Below are positions 50,911 through 59,107 of a stretch of 64,000 bases of DNA, in pieces. Within the stretch, counting starts at the first letter, position 1; every line of letters starts with the position of its first letter. The DNA comes from Devosia ginsengisoli (GTDB taxonomy: Bacteria; Pseudomonadota; Alphaproteobacteria; Rhizobiales; Devosiaceae): the NCBI RefSeq assembly GCF_024707105.1, contig NZ_JANQAJ010000006.1:992001-1056000 (forward strand), read 5' to 3'. The notes beneath the pieces were generated by a model that did not search any database, was not told where the DNA came from, and saw nothing but the letters and a program-made list of their open reading frames with translations. The position numbers and the translations under genes were made by a program.

Positions 50911-52881
50911 ATGTTAGGCAGAGTCACAGTTGGCTTTTGGCTTCAGCGCATGTTCTTGGCGTTGATGATATCAATCATCGCCATCCCGCCTGTATTTGCG
51001 GATTTTGACCGCAGCAAAGCTTGGTTTACCTCCCTCAGCGATGAGGACCGTATCACACTGCAAACCAATTTGACGCTGGCCGGGTTCTACGACGCCTTCA
51101 TCGACGGGGCCTTCGGACCATCGACGTATCGTGGGCTGACGGGTTTCCAGAAGTGGAACGGGGAAATTCTCACTGGCGTCCTGAGCGACGCCTCTGTGCG
51201 AGCGCTCTCCAGAGCTTCGGATTCGGTGATTAAGGAACTAGATCTCCAAATTATCCAGGATGAACGTGGCCAGATTGAGCTGGCAGTCCCGCGGGCCCTA
51301 TTGCCCCAAACGACCCCAACCTCAGTGGGCACCGCCTATACTAGGTCGGATGGCCTCATGCGGCTGGATACCGTCCGTCAGCCAAATTCGACACAGTCAT
51401 TCGTGGATTACTACCGCCAGATGTCTACGGAGAACGACAGGCGGAAAGTTACCTACCAAACCTATCAGGACAGCTACTTTGTCGTGTCTGGGGCCTTGGA
51501 TGGCGGGTACTTCTACTCGCTAATGTTCAACGACCGGGACCAGACGGTGGGATACACCTTGAACTGGTCGCCTCCGTACATGAAGCAGGGTTCGATTGTT
51601 TCCCTATTCCTGGCCTCCTTCGCCACACCATGGACCGAAGCAAACATAGCCAGCACAGATCCTGCCCCCAGTTCCTCGCCGGCGGCTTCTCCCGCGCTGC
51701 CGCCATCGGATTCTGGATCGATAACCGAAATTGGCAATTTCCTGGTCTTCAAGGATATGCCGGGCGTAATTGGCCTCCGCGGCGAAATCGGACCGACGAC
51801 TCCGCTAGATTTTCGCAGGGCGGTCCGGGCGGTTGCCGAACCAAAGGTTTTGATGCTTGCCAGTGAGGGCGGCTATGTCGCCAGCGCCCTCCTGCTGGCC
51901 TACGAAGTGCGCGAGCTCGGGTTGTCAACTTATGTGCTGCCGGAGACGGGCTGCTACTCCGCTTGCTCCTTTGTGTTCTTCGCCGGGACCAAAAGAAAGG
52001 CGGACGGCGCCCTCGGTGTCCATCAAGTATGGAGCGATGATTCCGACGCCTCGACCGCCCAGACCGTCGTGTCGGATATACTGGAGGCCTTTGCCGACTT
52101 CGGTGTCCGCCAGGAAGTTACCTCGGCCATGCTCCGCACGCGTCCAGAGGACATGTATGTCTTCAGCCAAGGCGAGCTAAGCCAGTGGGGTATCAATGCC
52201 GGCGATCCAATGGCTGACTTCGGCAATGAGGCTGAGGTGCTACCGGCCGACGCCGTTTCGGTCGTCCAGCAAACGCGTAGGAGGCCTGAAGATAGCGAAG
52301 AGCAGTCCATCCCTGTACCCTCTGTTATAAGCCTTGGGACTGTGCTGCGAAATAACGGGTTTACCGGTCCGACAATCTTGGCGATTGAACAGGCATTGAG
52401 CGGAGGCGGTATCTCTACCCTCCTCGAGGCGGGGAGTGAGCTCAGAGTTCTGTATGGCCCCGCTGGCGATGGGCAGACTATCCCTTATAGGGTGACCATC
52501 CACTCACAAGGCAACACTGAAGGCGTCGGGGTCGCCCTGCAAGACACCGGAGCTTATGTCTTGGTTGCCACGCAACAGGACATGACTGTTCAGGGCAGTA
52601 CTGCCGATGGGAAGGGTCCAAGGCGCATCAATGCCGAAGGTGCTCCGGCATATGTACAATTGGCCTCTCTTCGTAGTGAGGCGGAAGCCAGGCAGGCCGC
52701 ACAGAACCTGATTACCCGATTTGGCCCGTTATTCGGCGGTGCCAATATAGAGGTGCAGCGTGTGGATCTCGGTGCGCGGGGCGTATATTACCGTGTTCGT
52801 GTTCCAGCCACGTCGCAGGAAGCGGCCAACTTAATATGCTCCAATGTGCAGTCGGCAGGCGGCGACTGCGTCGTTCTTTGA
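50911..52881 (+). CDS. Multidomain exported protein: PG-binding, ClpP-like (COG3904-type) and SPOR domains
   Basis: A 656-aa protein with an N-terminal signal or anchor (MFLALMISIIAIPPVFA). A peptidoglycan-binding-like repeat follows (LTLAGFYDAFIDGAFGPSTYRGLTGFQ, about residues 50-85). A ClpP/crotonase-like domain lies at about residues 275-420: LMLASEGGYVASALLLAYEVRELG and GCYSACSFVFFAGTKRKADGALGVHQ, with a candidate serine in CYSAC and histidine in GVHQ, as in COG3904 proteins. A SLGTVLRNNGFTG segment resembles the linker domain of envelope peptidases, and the C-terminus is a SPOR fold (AYVQLASLRSEAEARQAAQNL...GVYYRVRV). It should bind septal or denuded peptidoglycan and may be a periplasmic protease. 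Island cargo. Confidence 0.72.
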   Translation: MLGRVTVGFWLQRMFLALMISIIAIPPVFADFDRSKAWFTSLSDEDRITLQTNLTLAGFYDAFIDGAFGPSTYRGLTGFQKWNGEILTGVLSDASVRALSRASDSVIKELDLQIIQDERGQIELAVPRALLPQTTPTSVGTAYTRSDGLMRLDTVRQPNSTQSFVDYYRQMSTENDRRKVTYQTYQDSYFVVSGALDGGYFYSLMFNDRDQTVGYTLNWSPPYMKQGSIVSLFLASFATPWTEANIASTDPAPSSSPAASPALPPSDSGSITEIGNFLVFKDMPGVIGLRGEIGPTTPLDFRRAVRAVAEPKVLMLASEGGYVASALLLAYEVRELGLSTYVLPETGCYSACSFVFFAGTKRKADGALGVHQVWSDDSDASTAQTVVSDILEAFADFGVRQEVTSAMLRTRPEDMYVFSQGELSQWGINAGDPMADFGNEAEVLPADAVSVVQQTRRRPEDSEEQSIPVPSVISLGTVLRNNGFTGPTILAIEQALSGGGISTLLEAGSELRVLYGPAGDGQTIPYRVTIHSQGNTEGVGVALQDTGAYVLVATQQDMTVQGSTADGKGPRRINAEGAPAYVQLASLRSEAEARQAAQNLITRFGPLFGGANIEVQRVDLGARGVYYRVRVPATSQEAANLICSNVQSAGGDCVVL

Positions 52882-53210
52882 GCGTAGCCAACGCCGCCCG
52901 CGCCGGCAGCACTGTAATCTTGGCAACGTAGGGCCAGCATCTGCAGATCTTGCAGCGTGGTGGTCGGTATGGCCGCGAGCGGGGCGCTTGGCCAATAAAT
53001 GCCCCAGCCCCAATCATCAAGGCTCAATGTGGCAAATACCTCCCAGTCCATCAGCAGATGGAAGGCCTGATGGCTTTGGATCAATGGCGTGAGATCAATC
53101 ACGGCTATGTCGCCGTGCTCCCATTCCACTTCAACTCCGAAGGGTTCCATCGCCCTTGCCGACTTCAACCTCGGGATAGGCTTCCCGACATCAACCCAAT
53201 CGTCGGTCAT
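52788..53210 (-). CDS. DUF2442-like protein, last gene of the luxI-radC operon
   Basis: A 140-aa protein. The first 90 residues (PRLKSARAMEPFGVEVEWEHGDIAVIDLTPLI...VFATLSLDDWGWGIYWPSA) match the DUF2442 pattern. The tail overlaps the convergent 656-aa gene by 94 bp and is low in similarity to the family, so it may be an extension by lost stop. GGAGGAG precedes the ATG, 12 nt after the radC stop, placing it in the same operon. Function unknown. Confidence 0.68.
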   Translation of the reverse strand: MTDDWVDVGKPIPRLKSARAMEPFGVEVEWEHGDIAVIDLTPLIQSHQAFHLLMDWEVFATLSLDDWGWGIYWPSAPLAAIPTTTLQDLQMLALRCQDYSAAGAGGVGYAQRTTQSPPADCTLEHIKLAASCDVAGTRTR

Positions 53211-53222
53211 TGATCTCCTCCG

Positions 53223-53903
53223 TCAAAGCAGCTTCAGGGCACGCAGCGAAACCTGGCCCGATCTCCCGATGATGATGTGGTCGTGCAGGGTAATGCCCAG
53301 CGGCTTGGCGATGTCCGAAATTTCCTTGGTCATCCGCACATCGGACGATGACGGTAAAGGGTCCCCAGACGGGTGGTTGTGCACCAGGATCAGCGCGGTG
53401 GCCGAATGTTCGAGCGCGCGCTTGATGACTTCGCGTGGATAGACCGGGGTATGATCGACAGTGCCGGTCTGCTGCACCTCATCGGCGATGAGCCGGCTTT
53501 TTTTGTCCAGGAACAGGATGCGGAACTGCTCAATCTTCTCGTGCGCCATCATCAGGTGGCAATAGTCCAGCAGGTCGCCCCAGCAGTCTAACACCGGCAT
53601 TGATGGGTCGATGCGCTCTCGCGCCAGACGGCGTGCCACCTCAAGGGTGAGTGCCAGGTGAGCAGCGACCCTGCTGCCAACGCCGGCCGTTTCCAAGAGC
53701 CTGTCCGAAGGGGCAGCGAGGACGGCTGGCAAGGAGCCGTACCGGTCCATTAACGCCGCTGCCACCCCGCGGCTGCGAGCCACGCCGAGCGGCGTGCGAA
53801 GCAGCTTTGTTAGCAGGCGTTCCTGTTCGCCTTGATCCCACCCTTGCTTTCTTTGTGGGACGAGGCGGCCCGTAGGCGCCTCGTCCATGCCTCTGGTCTT
53901 CAT
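53223..53903 (-). CDS. radC: RadC-family JAB-domain protein
   Basis: A 226-aa protein with an N-terminal helix-hairpin-helix-like part (GSLPAVLAAPSDRLLETAGVGSRVAAHLAL) and a C-terminal JAB/MPN metal site: LEHSATALILVHNHPSGDPLPSSSD gives the His-x-His...Asp triad, with an upstream glutamate in ADEVQQTGTV. RadC homologs are common in mobile elements and act in DNA processing of unclear type. The start is 3 nt after the luxI stop, so it is co-transcribed with luxI. Confidence 0.9.
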   Translation of the reverse strand: MKTRGMDEAPTGRLVPQRKQGWDQGEQERLLTKLLRTPLGVARSRGVAAALMDRYGSLPAVLAAPSDRLLETAGVGSRVAAHLALTLEVARRLARERIDPSMPVLDCWGDLLDYCHLMMAHEKIEQFRILFLDKKSRLIADEVQQTGTVDHTPVYPREVIKRALEHSATALILVHNHPSGDPLPSSSDVRMTKEISDIAKPLGITLHDHIIIGRSGQVSLRALKLL

Positions 53904-53905
53904 GG

Positions 53906-54529
53906 CTAGGCCGCCTGCTGTTCAGTTGCGGTGGATCCCAGAAGCGGGCCCTCGATGCGGGCTAGTGCCCTCGCAGCCAGCATTGCGGCCTCGGTGACAT
54001 CGAAATAGATCGGCAACCATGGCCTTCCGTCGATATCGACCGGCTCGCCGTGCACGTGGATGGACCACTCCATCTTCTTCCAAAGGGGTATCCACTTCGT
54101 GTCCTGGATGCCTCCCACCTGGCGGTAGCCTTGCGCCAGCGCGTATTCCATAACGGCCGCGCAAGCGCTGGCCATTATTCGTATCGATTCACGACCGCGT
54201 CGGCTTGGGATGATAAATCCCCGTGTCCACTCTACCACCGCCGCGTCCCTGACCATTGGTCGTATGCCGCAACTGTTCGGAAAAACCTCGCTCAGAAGGT
54301 GGGGCAGATGCGTTGGGATGAATCTCGATCCGGCGACCAATTCGTTGCCGTCCAGGACGACTAGGTAGGCAGCGGCGCCGGTATCGAACTGGTCGTATTC
54401 CAGCCAGTCGGGTGACCGCGGGACCCAGCCAAGCTCTTCAGCATAGACGACGTGGCGAGCTCGGAAGAATTGCTCCAGCTCTGGCTGGAACAGGTGTTCG
54501 TTGTCTTTTGTGATGAAGTGGAATTGCAT
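53906..54529 (-). CDS. luxI: LuxI-family acyl-homoserine-lactone synthase
   Basis: A 207-aa autoinducer synthase making an N-acyl homoserine lactone from SAM and an acyl donor. All family-invariant positions are present by my count: R25, W35 (ELGW), E44, D46, D49, R69 (GSRFIPT), F83 (SEVF), E100 and R103 (VEWTRGF). GGGGGC lies before the ATG. It is preceded by a lux-box-like dyad and by luxR on the same strand, and followed at 3 nt by radC. Its residence in an integrase-flanked island is unusual. Confidence 0.93.
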   Translation of the reverse strand: MQFHFITKDNEHLFQPELEQFFRARHVVYAEELGWVPRSPDWLEYDQFDTGAAAYLVVLDGNELVAGSRFIPTHLPHLLSEVFPNSCGIRPMVRDAAVVEWTRGFIIPSRRGRESIRIMASACAAVMEYALAQGYRQVGGIQDTKWIPLWKKMEWSIHVHGEPVDIDGRPWLPIYFDVTEAAMLAARALARIEGPLLGSTATEQQAA

Positions 54530-54580
54530 TTCTGCCCCCGTTGATAACGAGGGCAGGGTGCAGCGAAGTAGGGGTGCTAA

Positions 54581-54602
54581 CTATTGTCGGAAACGACAGT
54601 TG
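54581..54602 (-). promoter_or_regulatory. lux-box-like dyad upstream of luxI
   Basis: CTATTGTCG-GAAA-CGACAGTTG, an imperfect palindrome with perfect TGTCG/CGACA core, centred about 63 nt upstream of the luxI start. Length, symmetry and distance suit a LuxR-type activator site at about -42. Confidence 0.65.
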
Positions 54603-54657
54603 CAGGGGCGATTCGTTTCTTAAAGATATTGAGCGACAATGGGTTGTTCTGTAATTC

Positions 54658-55383
54658 CTATAAAATGATTTGGCGCGATTTAATCGCCTTGGCGACGGCG
54701 TGCGTCGTCGTTGTGGCGCTCAGCTTTGCTCGGCTGTGCACAAGATGCTCCCGAACGGTCCTCTCCGAAACTGTGAGAATATCGCCCACATCGACCAGCG
54801 ATTTGCCGTTGGCGATCCACCGCAAGACCTCCCGTTCTCTATCAGTCAGTTGGCCAAAGGAGGTATGGACCTGATCATATAGTTCGACGGCGCGCATCTC
54901 AGCATGCAGGCACACCAGATGGAGCATATGGCGGGACAGCGTATCGAGATCTACGGGTTGGTCAGCCGCGAGCGAAACCACAGCCTGAACGCTGGACGGG
55001 TCGCCCATGGGAAAACCAATGCCGTCCATCAGGCCCAGGGATGACGCTTCCGAGGCAATCTTTCCGGCAATACGAGTGTGCCGCGAATCCTTGCGCGCTT
55101 CCTTCCATGAAAACGGCTTGGCCCGAGTTAGGGAAAATAGGCTGACAGGGTCGTGCCAGAAGTAGGCGCCTTCGCGGTAGCGATCCAACCAAGCCACGGG
55201 CCAGGTGTGCGCGATGACATAGGGCTCGGCATCCTCGCCGAGCGCCGGCAGCCGTGTCATCATGAAATAGTTGAAGCCAAATTCTCGCAGTATCAACGAA
55301 AAATCGTCGACCAATGCTCGCAAGCCCGTGTGCCCGTCGCATCTTTCGATGAAAGCAAGCGCTACGTCGACCAGCTGCCCCAT
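54658..55383 (-). CDS. luxR: LuxR-family quorum-sensing transcriptional regulator
   Basis: A 241-aa regulator. The autoinducer-binding half shows the expected pattern HTWPVAWLDRYREGAYFWHDPVSLFSLTRAKPFSW (Trp, Tyr, Asp-Pro, Trp). The C-terminal GerE-type helix-turn-helix reads LTDREREVLRWIANGKSLVDVGDILTVSERTVREHLVHSRAKL. GGAGGG precedes the ATG. It lies 128 bp upstream of luxI in the same direction, with dyads before both genes, giving a complete sensing circuit. Confidence 0.93.
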   Translation of the reverse strand: MGQLVDVALAFIERCDGHTGLRALVDDFSLILREFGFNYFMMTRLPALGEDAEPYVIAHTWPVAWLDRYREGAYFWHDPVSLFSLTRAKPFSWKEARKDSRHTRIAGKIASEASSLGLMDGIGFPMGDPSSVQAVVSLAADQPVDLDTLSRHMLHLVCLHAEMRAVELYDQVHTSFGQLTDREREVLRWIANGKSLVDVGDILTVSERTVREHLVHSRAKLSATTTTHAVAKAIKSRQIIL

Positions 55384-55437
55384 GCTGCCCTCCGCATTCT
55401 CCCCTTCAGCATTTTTACCGATTGGTCAAAGTCGTCA

Positions 55438-55461
55438 ACAATTGGGAGAAATGCCAATTGT
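55438..55461. promoter_or_regulatory. Perfect-arm dyad upstream of luxR
   Basis: ACAATTGG-N8-CCAATTGT, 8-bp perfect arms centred about 66 nt before the luxR start. The distance mirrors that of the luxI dyad. It may be a second LuxR site or the operator of another regulator. Confidence 0.6.
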
Positions 55462-55593
55462 CAATGCCATGTGTCTACTATAGCAGCGGCCCGCCCACCG
55501 ACTGTTCTTGCCCCGCATTTAACTAGAATTTGCCACTGAAACAGCCAGTTCCCGTCACAGTTGACGACGAGGATGATAGAAGGTCCTTGGGGA

Positions 55594-55905
55594 ATGCTTG
55601 GTGCTTACATGATCGCAGACTTCCGCTACGTCGCCTCCCCGGAGGTGGAGGACGTCGTGGTCGAACTGTTTTGGGATAACGATGGCGAACGGATGGGGCG
55701 GATCAAAATTCCGGACATGGTGGACAATGCCGTCGTGGTTTTGGAACTCCCGCATCTATCTCCGCTGCCGGTCATATCGGCGGTCGCCTATGCAATGGTA
55801 CTAGCCGCCCAAAGCGAGAGACGATTGCGGATATCAGGCGATCAGTCGGTTTGGCAGCAGGAGTGGGGTACTCTGATCAACGCCCCACTAGGTGATGTGC
55901 ACTAG
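55594..55905 (+). CDS. Hypothetical island protein, 103 aa
   Basis: A small acidic protein of alternating strands (DFRYVASPEVEDVVVELFWDNDGERMGRIKIPDMVDNAVVVLELPHLSP) with no recognised family. ATG 55573 is also possible, but 55594 has a better-placed GAAGG. It is divergent from luxR. Its stop overlaps that of the convergent 59-aa gene. Confidence 0.5.
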   Translation: MLGAYMIADFRYVASPEVEDVVVELFWDNDGERMGRIKIPDMVDNAVVVLELPHLSPLPVISAVAYAMVLAAQSERRLRISGDQSVWQQEWGTLINAPLGDVH

Positions 55906-56081
55906 CTCTTGACGCCAAGTTCGCGCAGCAAGGCGCGGCAGGTTTGCTCGCCCTCATCGGCGCATTCAGCTTCCCGGCGGGGTTTCGGTATGCTTTGGAA
56001 GCGCCGCAGATCGGCCTGCAACTTCGTGATGAGCCGCTGGCGATCCTGAACCTCGGGGCCGGTATCTGGAACGCGGCCCAT
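55902..56081 (-). CDS. Small charged protein, 59 aa
   Basis: A short frame (MGRVPDTGPEVQDRQRLITK...CRALLRELGVKS) whose ATG overlaps the TGA of the gene upstream (TGATG at 56083-56079), so it is translationally coupled. Highly charged with a predicted helix and two cysteines. Unknown family. Confidence 0.5.
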   Translation of the reverse strand: MGRVPDTGPEVQDRQRLITKLQADLRRFQSIPKPRREAECADEGEQTCRALLRELGVKS

Positions 56082-56362
56082 CAGTTCGCGTCCACCATGC
56101 CGTCGGCGATTGCCATGTCGATCTGCTCCTCGATCTCATCGAACACCACGACGATCAGAAGCTCACGCTCTTCGTCGGTCTGGCCTGCATCGGCCTCCAC
56201 CTTGACGGTGAAGGAGCGGAGTAGGTGGTCGCGGCGCAGCGAGAAACCGGCGCGGAATTCCACGAAGCCGGCATCGCTCCACAGATCGACCATGAATGTT
56301 TCCAGATACTGGATGTATTTCGCCGAAAGCTCGGCGCTCAACCGGTCTACCAGTTCCTTCAT
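56081..56362 (-). CDS. Hypothetical island protein, 93 aa
   Basis: GGAG stands 6 nt before the ATG at 56362. The acidic protein contains KELVDRLSAELSAKYIQYLETF and VKVEADAGQTDEERELLIVVVFDEIEEQIDMAI, predicted as helix-strand-helix. It is co-translated with the 59-aa gene downstream. No function is recognised. Confidence 0.55.
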   Translation of the reverse strand: MKELVDRLSAELSAKYIQYLETFMVDLWSDAGFVEFRAGFSLRRDHLLRSFTVKVEADAGQTDEERELLIVVVFDEIEEQIDMAIADGMVDAN

Positions 56363-56448
56363 CGCCATCTCCGCCCTAGAAACTTATCCCCGAAATCCCC
56401 CTGCGCGCCAGTGGGCTTATCCTTGCAACATCAGCAAGGAGATGAGTG

Positions 56449-56631
56449 ATGAGACCCGATAGAGAAATCCGGAGAACGATAGCGCAGTTCCTCAACGGGC
56501 TGGCGGTTGCAATCGTTGCAACGTTGGTTCTCGCCCCTTTGGCTGCCGAAACGCTTAGAAGCCACGAGGCTGCCGTCGCGATAGGCGTTGCCGTCATAAT
56601 CCATATGATTGCGGTCAGGCTGGTGCCCTGA
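56449..56631 (+). CDS. Small membrane protein, 60 aa
   Basis: AAGGAG precedes the ATG. Two hydrophobic helices (FLNGLAVAIVATLVLAPLAA and VAIGVAVIIHMIAVRLV) after a charged N-terminus. Unknown function. Convergent with the second integrase. Confidence 0.55.
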   Translation: MRPDREIRRTIAQFLNGLAVAIVATLVLAPLAAETLRSHEAAVAIGVAVIIHMIAVRLVP

Positions 56632-56638
56632 GCCTCTC

Positions 56639-58087
56639 CTAGCCCCTTCGATAGGGAGCTATGGGGCTCGGAAGTCGGGCGAGTTCCAGAGACCGTTCAG
56701 GGTCCCAAACGTCCGAAATCCTGGCATATTCTCGCCAGTCGCCGCCATGCAGGCTCGACCGCCATTCCTGGAGATCCTTATTGCGCAGGCGAGCAGCCTC
56801 ATCGTTTTCATGACTGAGGGGAGTAAATCGCTGCCGCACCTCGGCCTCCCTGATCTGGGGAGATAAATGGCCGTACGTTCGCAGGACGGTAGTGGGATCT
56901 GCATGGCCTAGTTGTGCTGCTACCGCATAGACCGTGGCTCCTGCCTGAACCAGCTGGCTGGCATAGGTGTGTCTGAGGCCGTGGAACGTGAACTCGTCTG
57001 GCAGTTCAGCCGCACGTACAGCAGCCTTGAAAAGCGGTTTTTGACCGCCTTTCCATCGCCCGCCGCCGTCGCGCATAAAAACGTACTCCCGTCGCTTGCG
57101 CCCACGGATCAGGTCTAGAAACCAGGCCATGCCTTCATCCGGCAGAAATACAAAGCGAGCCCGATAGCTTTTGGCGGGAGAGACATAGATGCCATATCCA
57201 TCACGCCCAACGTCTTCACACCGCATATTCAGCAGTTCGTTGAGCCGACAGCCCGTGTATAAGGCGCCAAGCACCAGACGGGCTACATCCGGTCGACATT
57301 GCGCTATCAATTCCCGACATTCGGCCCGCGTCAGGTAGAGCACCCGAGGTCGGTCCACGGCTGGCAACCGTCTCAAACAGCGCCAGGCGCGTTCGCTCTC
57401 CACCTTCCCACTTTCCCAGGAAATCTGAAAAGCGACGCGCAGAATGCCGATCAAGGTGTTGACGGTCTTCTTGCGTTTGCGGAGCTGGTCGTCATCGAGG
57501 CTATCGATGGAGAGTTTTGGCCCAAGCGGTTTGCTTCCGCGTTTTGGTGGAGTTTCCAGAACCTCACGGACGAAGCGCCGCAGGTGTTCACTATTGAACG
57601 CATCTACCGCGACATTCCCGAGTCGGGGAATGATGTGGTAGTTGATCAGTGACAAGTTGGTTTCGAAGTGGCTCTTGGCCGCTGCCAGGCGCTTCCACTC
57701 TACATATTCGTGCATAGCGTGAGCCACACTGTAAGTTGCCCCGATCGGGCGCACGATGAGGTCTTGTCGCACGCCCAGCGGTTTGGCCTCCGCAGCCCAT
57801 TGGCGAACATTTGAGCTATCGAACCACTTGTGCGCCGCGGCGAGGGCATCCTCATAGGTTAGACCAGCGGGTCGGGCCTCAGATTGAGCCCAGCCGAGCC
57901 GGCGGCGATAATAGGCGCCCGAACGCATTCGAATGCGGGCGCACCAGACGTCACCGTCGGGGCGACGCTGGTAACCGAGATGGCGGGTCCGCGCGAGGAG
58001 CTGATAGTATGGCGTCTCACGCTCAGCCAGAGCGCTCAAAACATCCTGTGAGCTCAAATCGTGCCTGCTCAACCTCATAGTAGCCAT
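56639..58087 (-). CDS. Second tyrosine recombinase (island right end)
   Basis: A 482-aa integrase unlike the left-end one: no DUF4102 domain, a long N-terminal part, a core-binding SAM-like domain (HAMHEYVEWKRLAAAKSHFETNLSLINYHIIPRLG) and a catalytic domain with ALYTGCRLNELLNMR (Arg I), FTFHGLRHTYASQLV (His-x-x-Arg) and QLGHADPTTVLRTYGH (His, Tyr). GGAGGAG precedes the ATG. It faces into the island, so the two integrases bracket 36.3-58.1 kb. It may belong to a nested or independent element. Confidence 0.92.
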   Translation of the reverse strand: MATMRLSRHDLSSQDVLSALAERETPYYQLLARTRHLGYQRRPDGDVWCARIRMRSGAYYRRRLGWAQSEARPAGLTYEDALAAAHKWFDSSNVRQWAAEAKPLGVRQDLIVRPIGATYSVAHAMHEYVEWKRLAAAKSHFETNLSLINYHIIPRLGNVAVDAFNSEHLRRFVREVLETPPKRGSKPLGPKLSIDSLDDDQLRKRKKTVNTLIGILRVAFQISWESGKVESERAWRCLRRLPAVDRPRVLYLTRAECRELIAQCRPDVARLVLGALYTGCRLNELLNMRCEDVGRDGYGIYVSPAKSYRARFVFLPDEGMAWFLDLIRGRKRREYVFMRDGGGRWKGGQKPLFKAAVRAAELPDEFTFHGLRHTYASQLVQAGATVYAVAAQLGHADPTTVLRTYGHLSPQIREAEVRQRFTPLSHENDEAARLRNKDLQEWRSSLHGGDWREYARISDVWDPERSLELARLPSPIAPYRRG

Positions 58088-58312
58088 GCTCTCCTCCGTG
58101 TGGGAGCACCTTGCATACTCGGACGGTTTAGTGCCGACGCTGTCGTGTAACAGGCAAGCCTTTCCACGCTGCTCGAGACAGATGGTTAGGGCAATCTAAA
58201 TTCAACCCCAAAGTTTGAGCCATGTCGCGGACAGCAAATATCGAGATAGCAACAGCGCCGCGCGGCTCGACAGAAAGACCTTTTGTGGGGCTTTGCACTG
58301 CTTATGCTGCCC

Positions 58313-59107
58313 CTAGGCTGCCTTCGTGGCAGAGCCGGACGACAGGTCAGCACCTTTAGCGACGCTATCGACGATAATCTGCAGCTGACCACGTGAGCAG
58401 GGCTCAATCCTGGCATCGATCCGATAGACGTCACGCAGAAGCTGCTGGGTTATGACTTCACTAGTGGCCCCCACGCCTTTGAGGGATCCACGCTCGATGA
58501 CCAAGGCCCTGTCGGCAAAACGCATGGCCTGGTTGAGGTCATGGATGGCGATGAAGACGATCATGCTGCGCTCGCGCGCCACTTGCTGCATGAAATCGAG
58601 CACCTCCATCTGCCGGTGCAAGTCGAGCGCACTGGTGGGCTCATCCATCAGCAATATGTCCGGTTCGCGCACCAGCGTCTGCGCAATGCCTACGAGCTGA
58701 CGCTGGCCGCCGCTCAACTCGCCGAGGTTGCGGAAGGCAATATCGGTGATATCGATGGCATTCATCACGCCATCGATCAACGCCAGGTCCTCGTCGCTAA
58801 CCTTCCAGCCAGACCCCTGCTTACGAGCGAGCAGGATGGATTCATAGACCGTGAGGACGGCATTGGCCGAGGTATCCTGCGGCATGTAGCTGATGGCGCG
58901 CTTGCCCTTTTCTGAGCCTTCCACATGTACCATGCCGGGCCCGTGCAACAGGCCGGCCATACGCTTGAACAGGGTGGACTTTCCCGCAGCGTTGGGACCG
59001 ATGACTGCGACAATCTCGCCGGACGAGAAGGTCGGTGTGGTGATGCCCGACACGGTCAGCCGCCGCCCGTAATAGGCACCAATGTCCTCAAGCGCGATGG
59101 TTACCAT
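58313..59107 (-). CDS. Iron/siderophore ABC transporter ATP-binding protein (FecE type)
   Basis: A 264-aa ATPase: Walker A GPNAAGKST, Q-loop YMPQDT, signature LSGGQRQLVGIAQTL, Walker B ILLMDEPTSALD and switch His in IHDLNQAM. The FecE/BtuD subgroup serves iron-siderophore, haem or cobalamin importers. The gene overlaps the permease stop by 7 bp, closing the three-gene importer operon. A possible terminator hairpin (aaagacc / gggcttt) lies near 58280-58300. Confidence 0.9.
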   Translation of the reverse strand: MVTIALEDIGAYYGRRLTVSGITTPTFSSGEIVAVIGPNAAGKSTLFKRMAGLLHGPGMVHVEGSEKGKRAISYMPQDTSANAVLTVYESILLARKQGSGWKVSDEDLALIDGVMNAIDITDIAFRNLGELSGGQRQLVGIAQTLVREPDILLMDEPTSALDLHRQMEVLDFMQQVARERSMIVFIAIHDLNQAMRFADRALVIERGSLKGVGATSEVITQQLLRDVYRIDARIEPCSRGQLQIIVDSVAKGADLSSGSATKAA

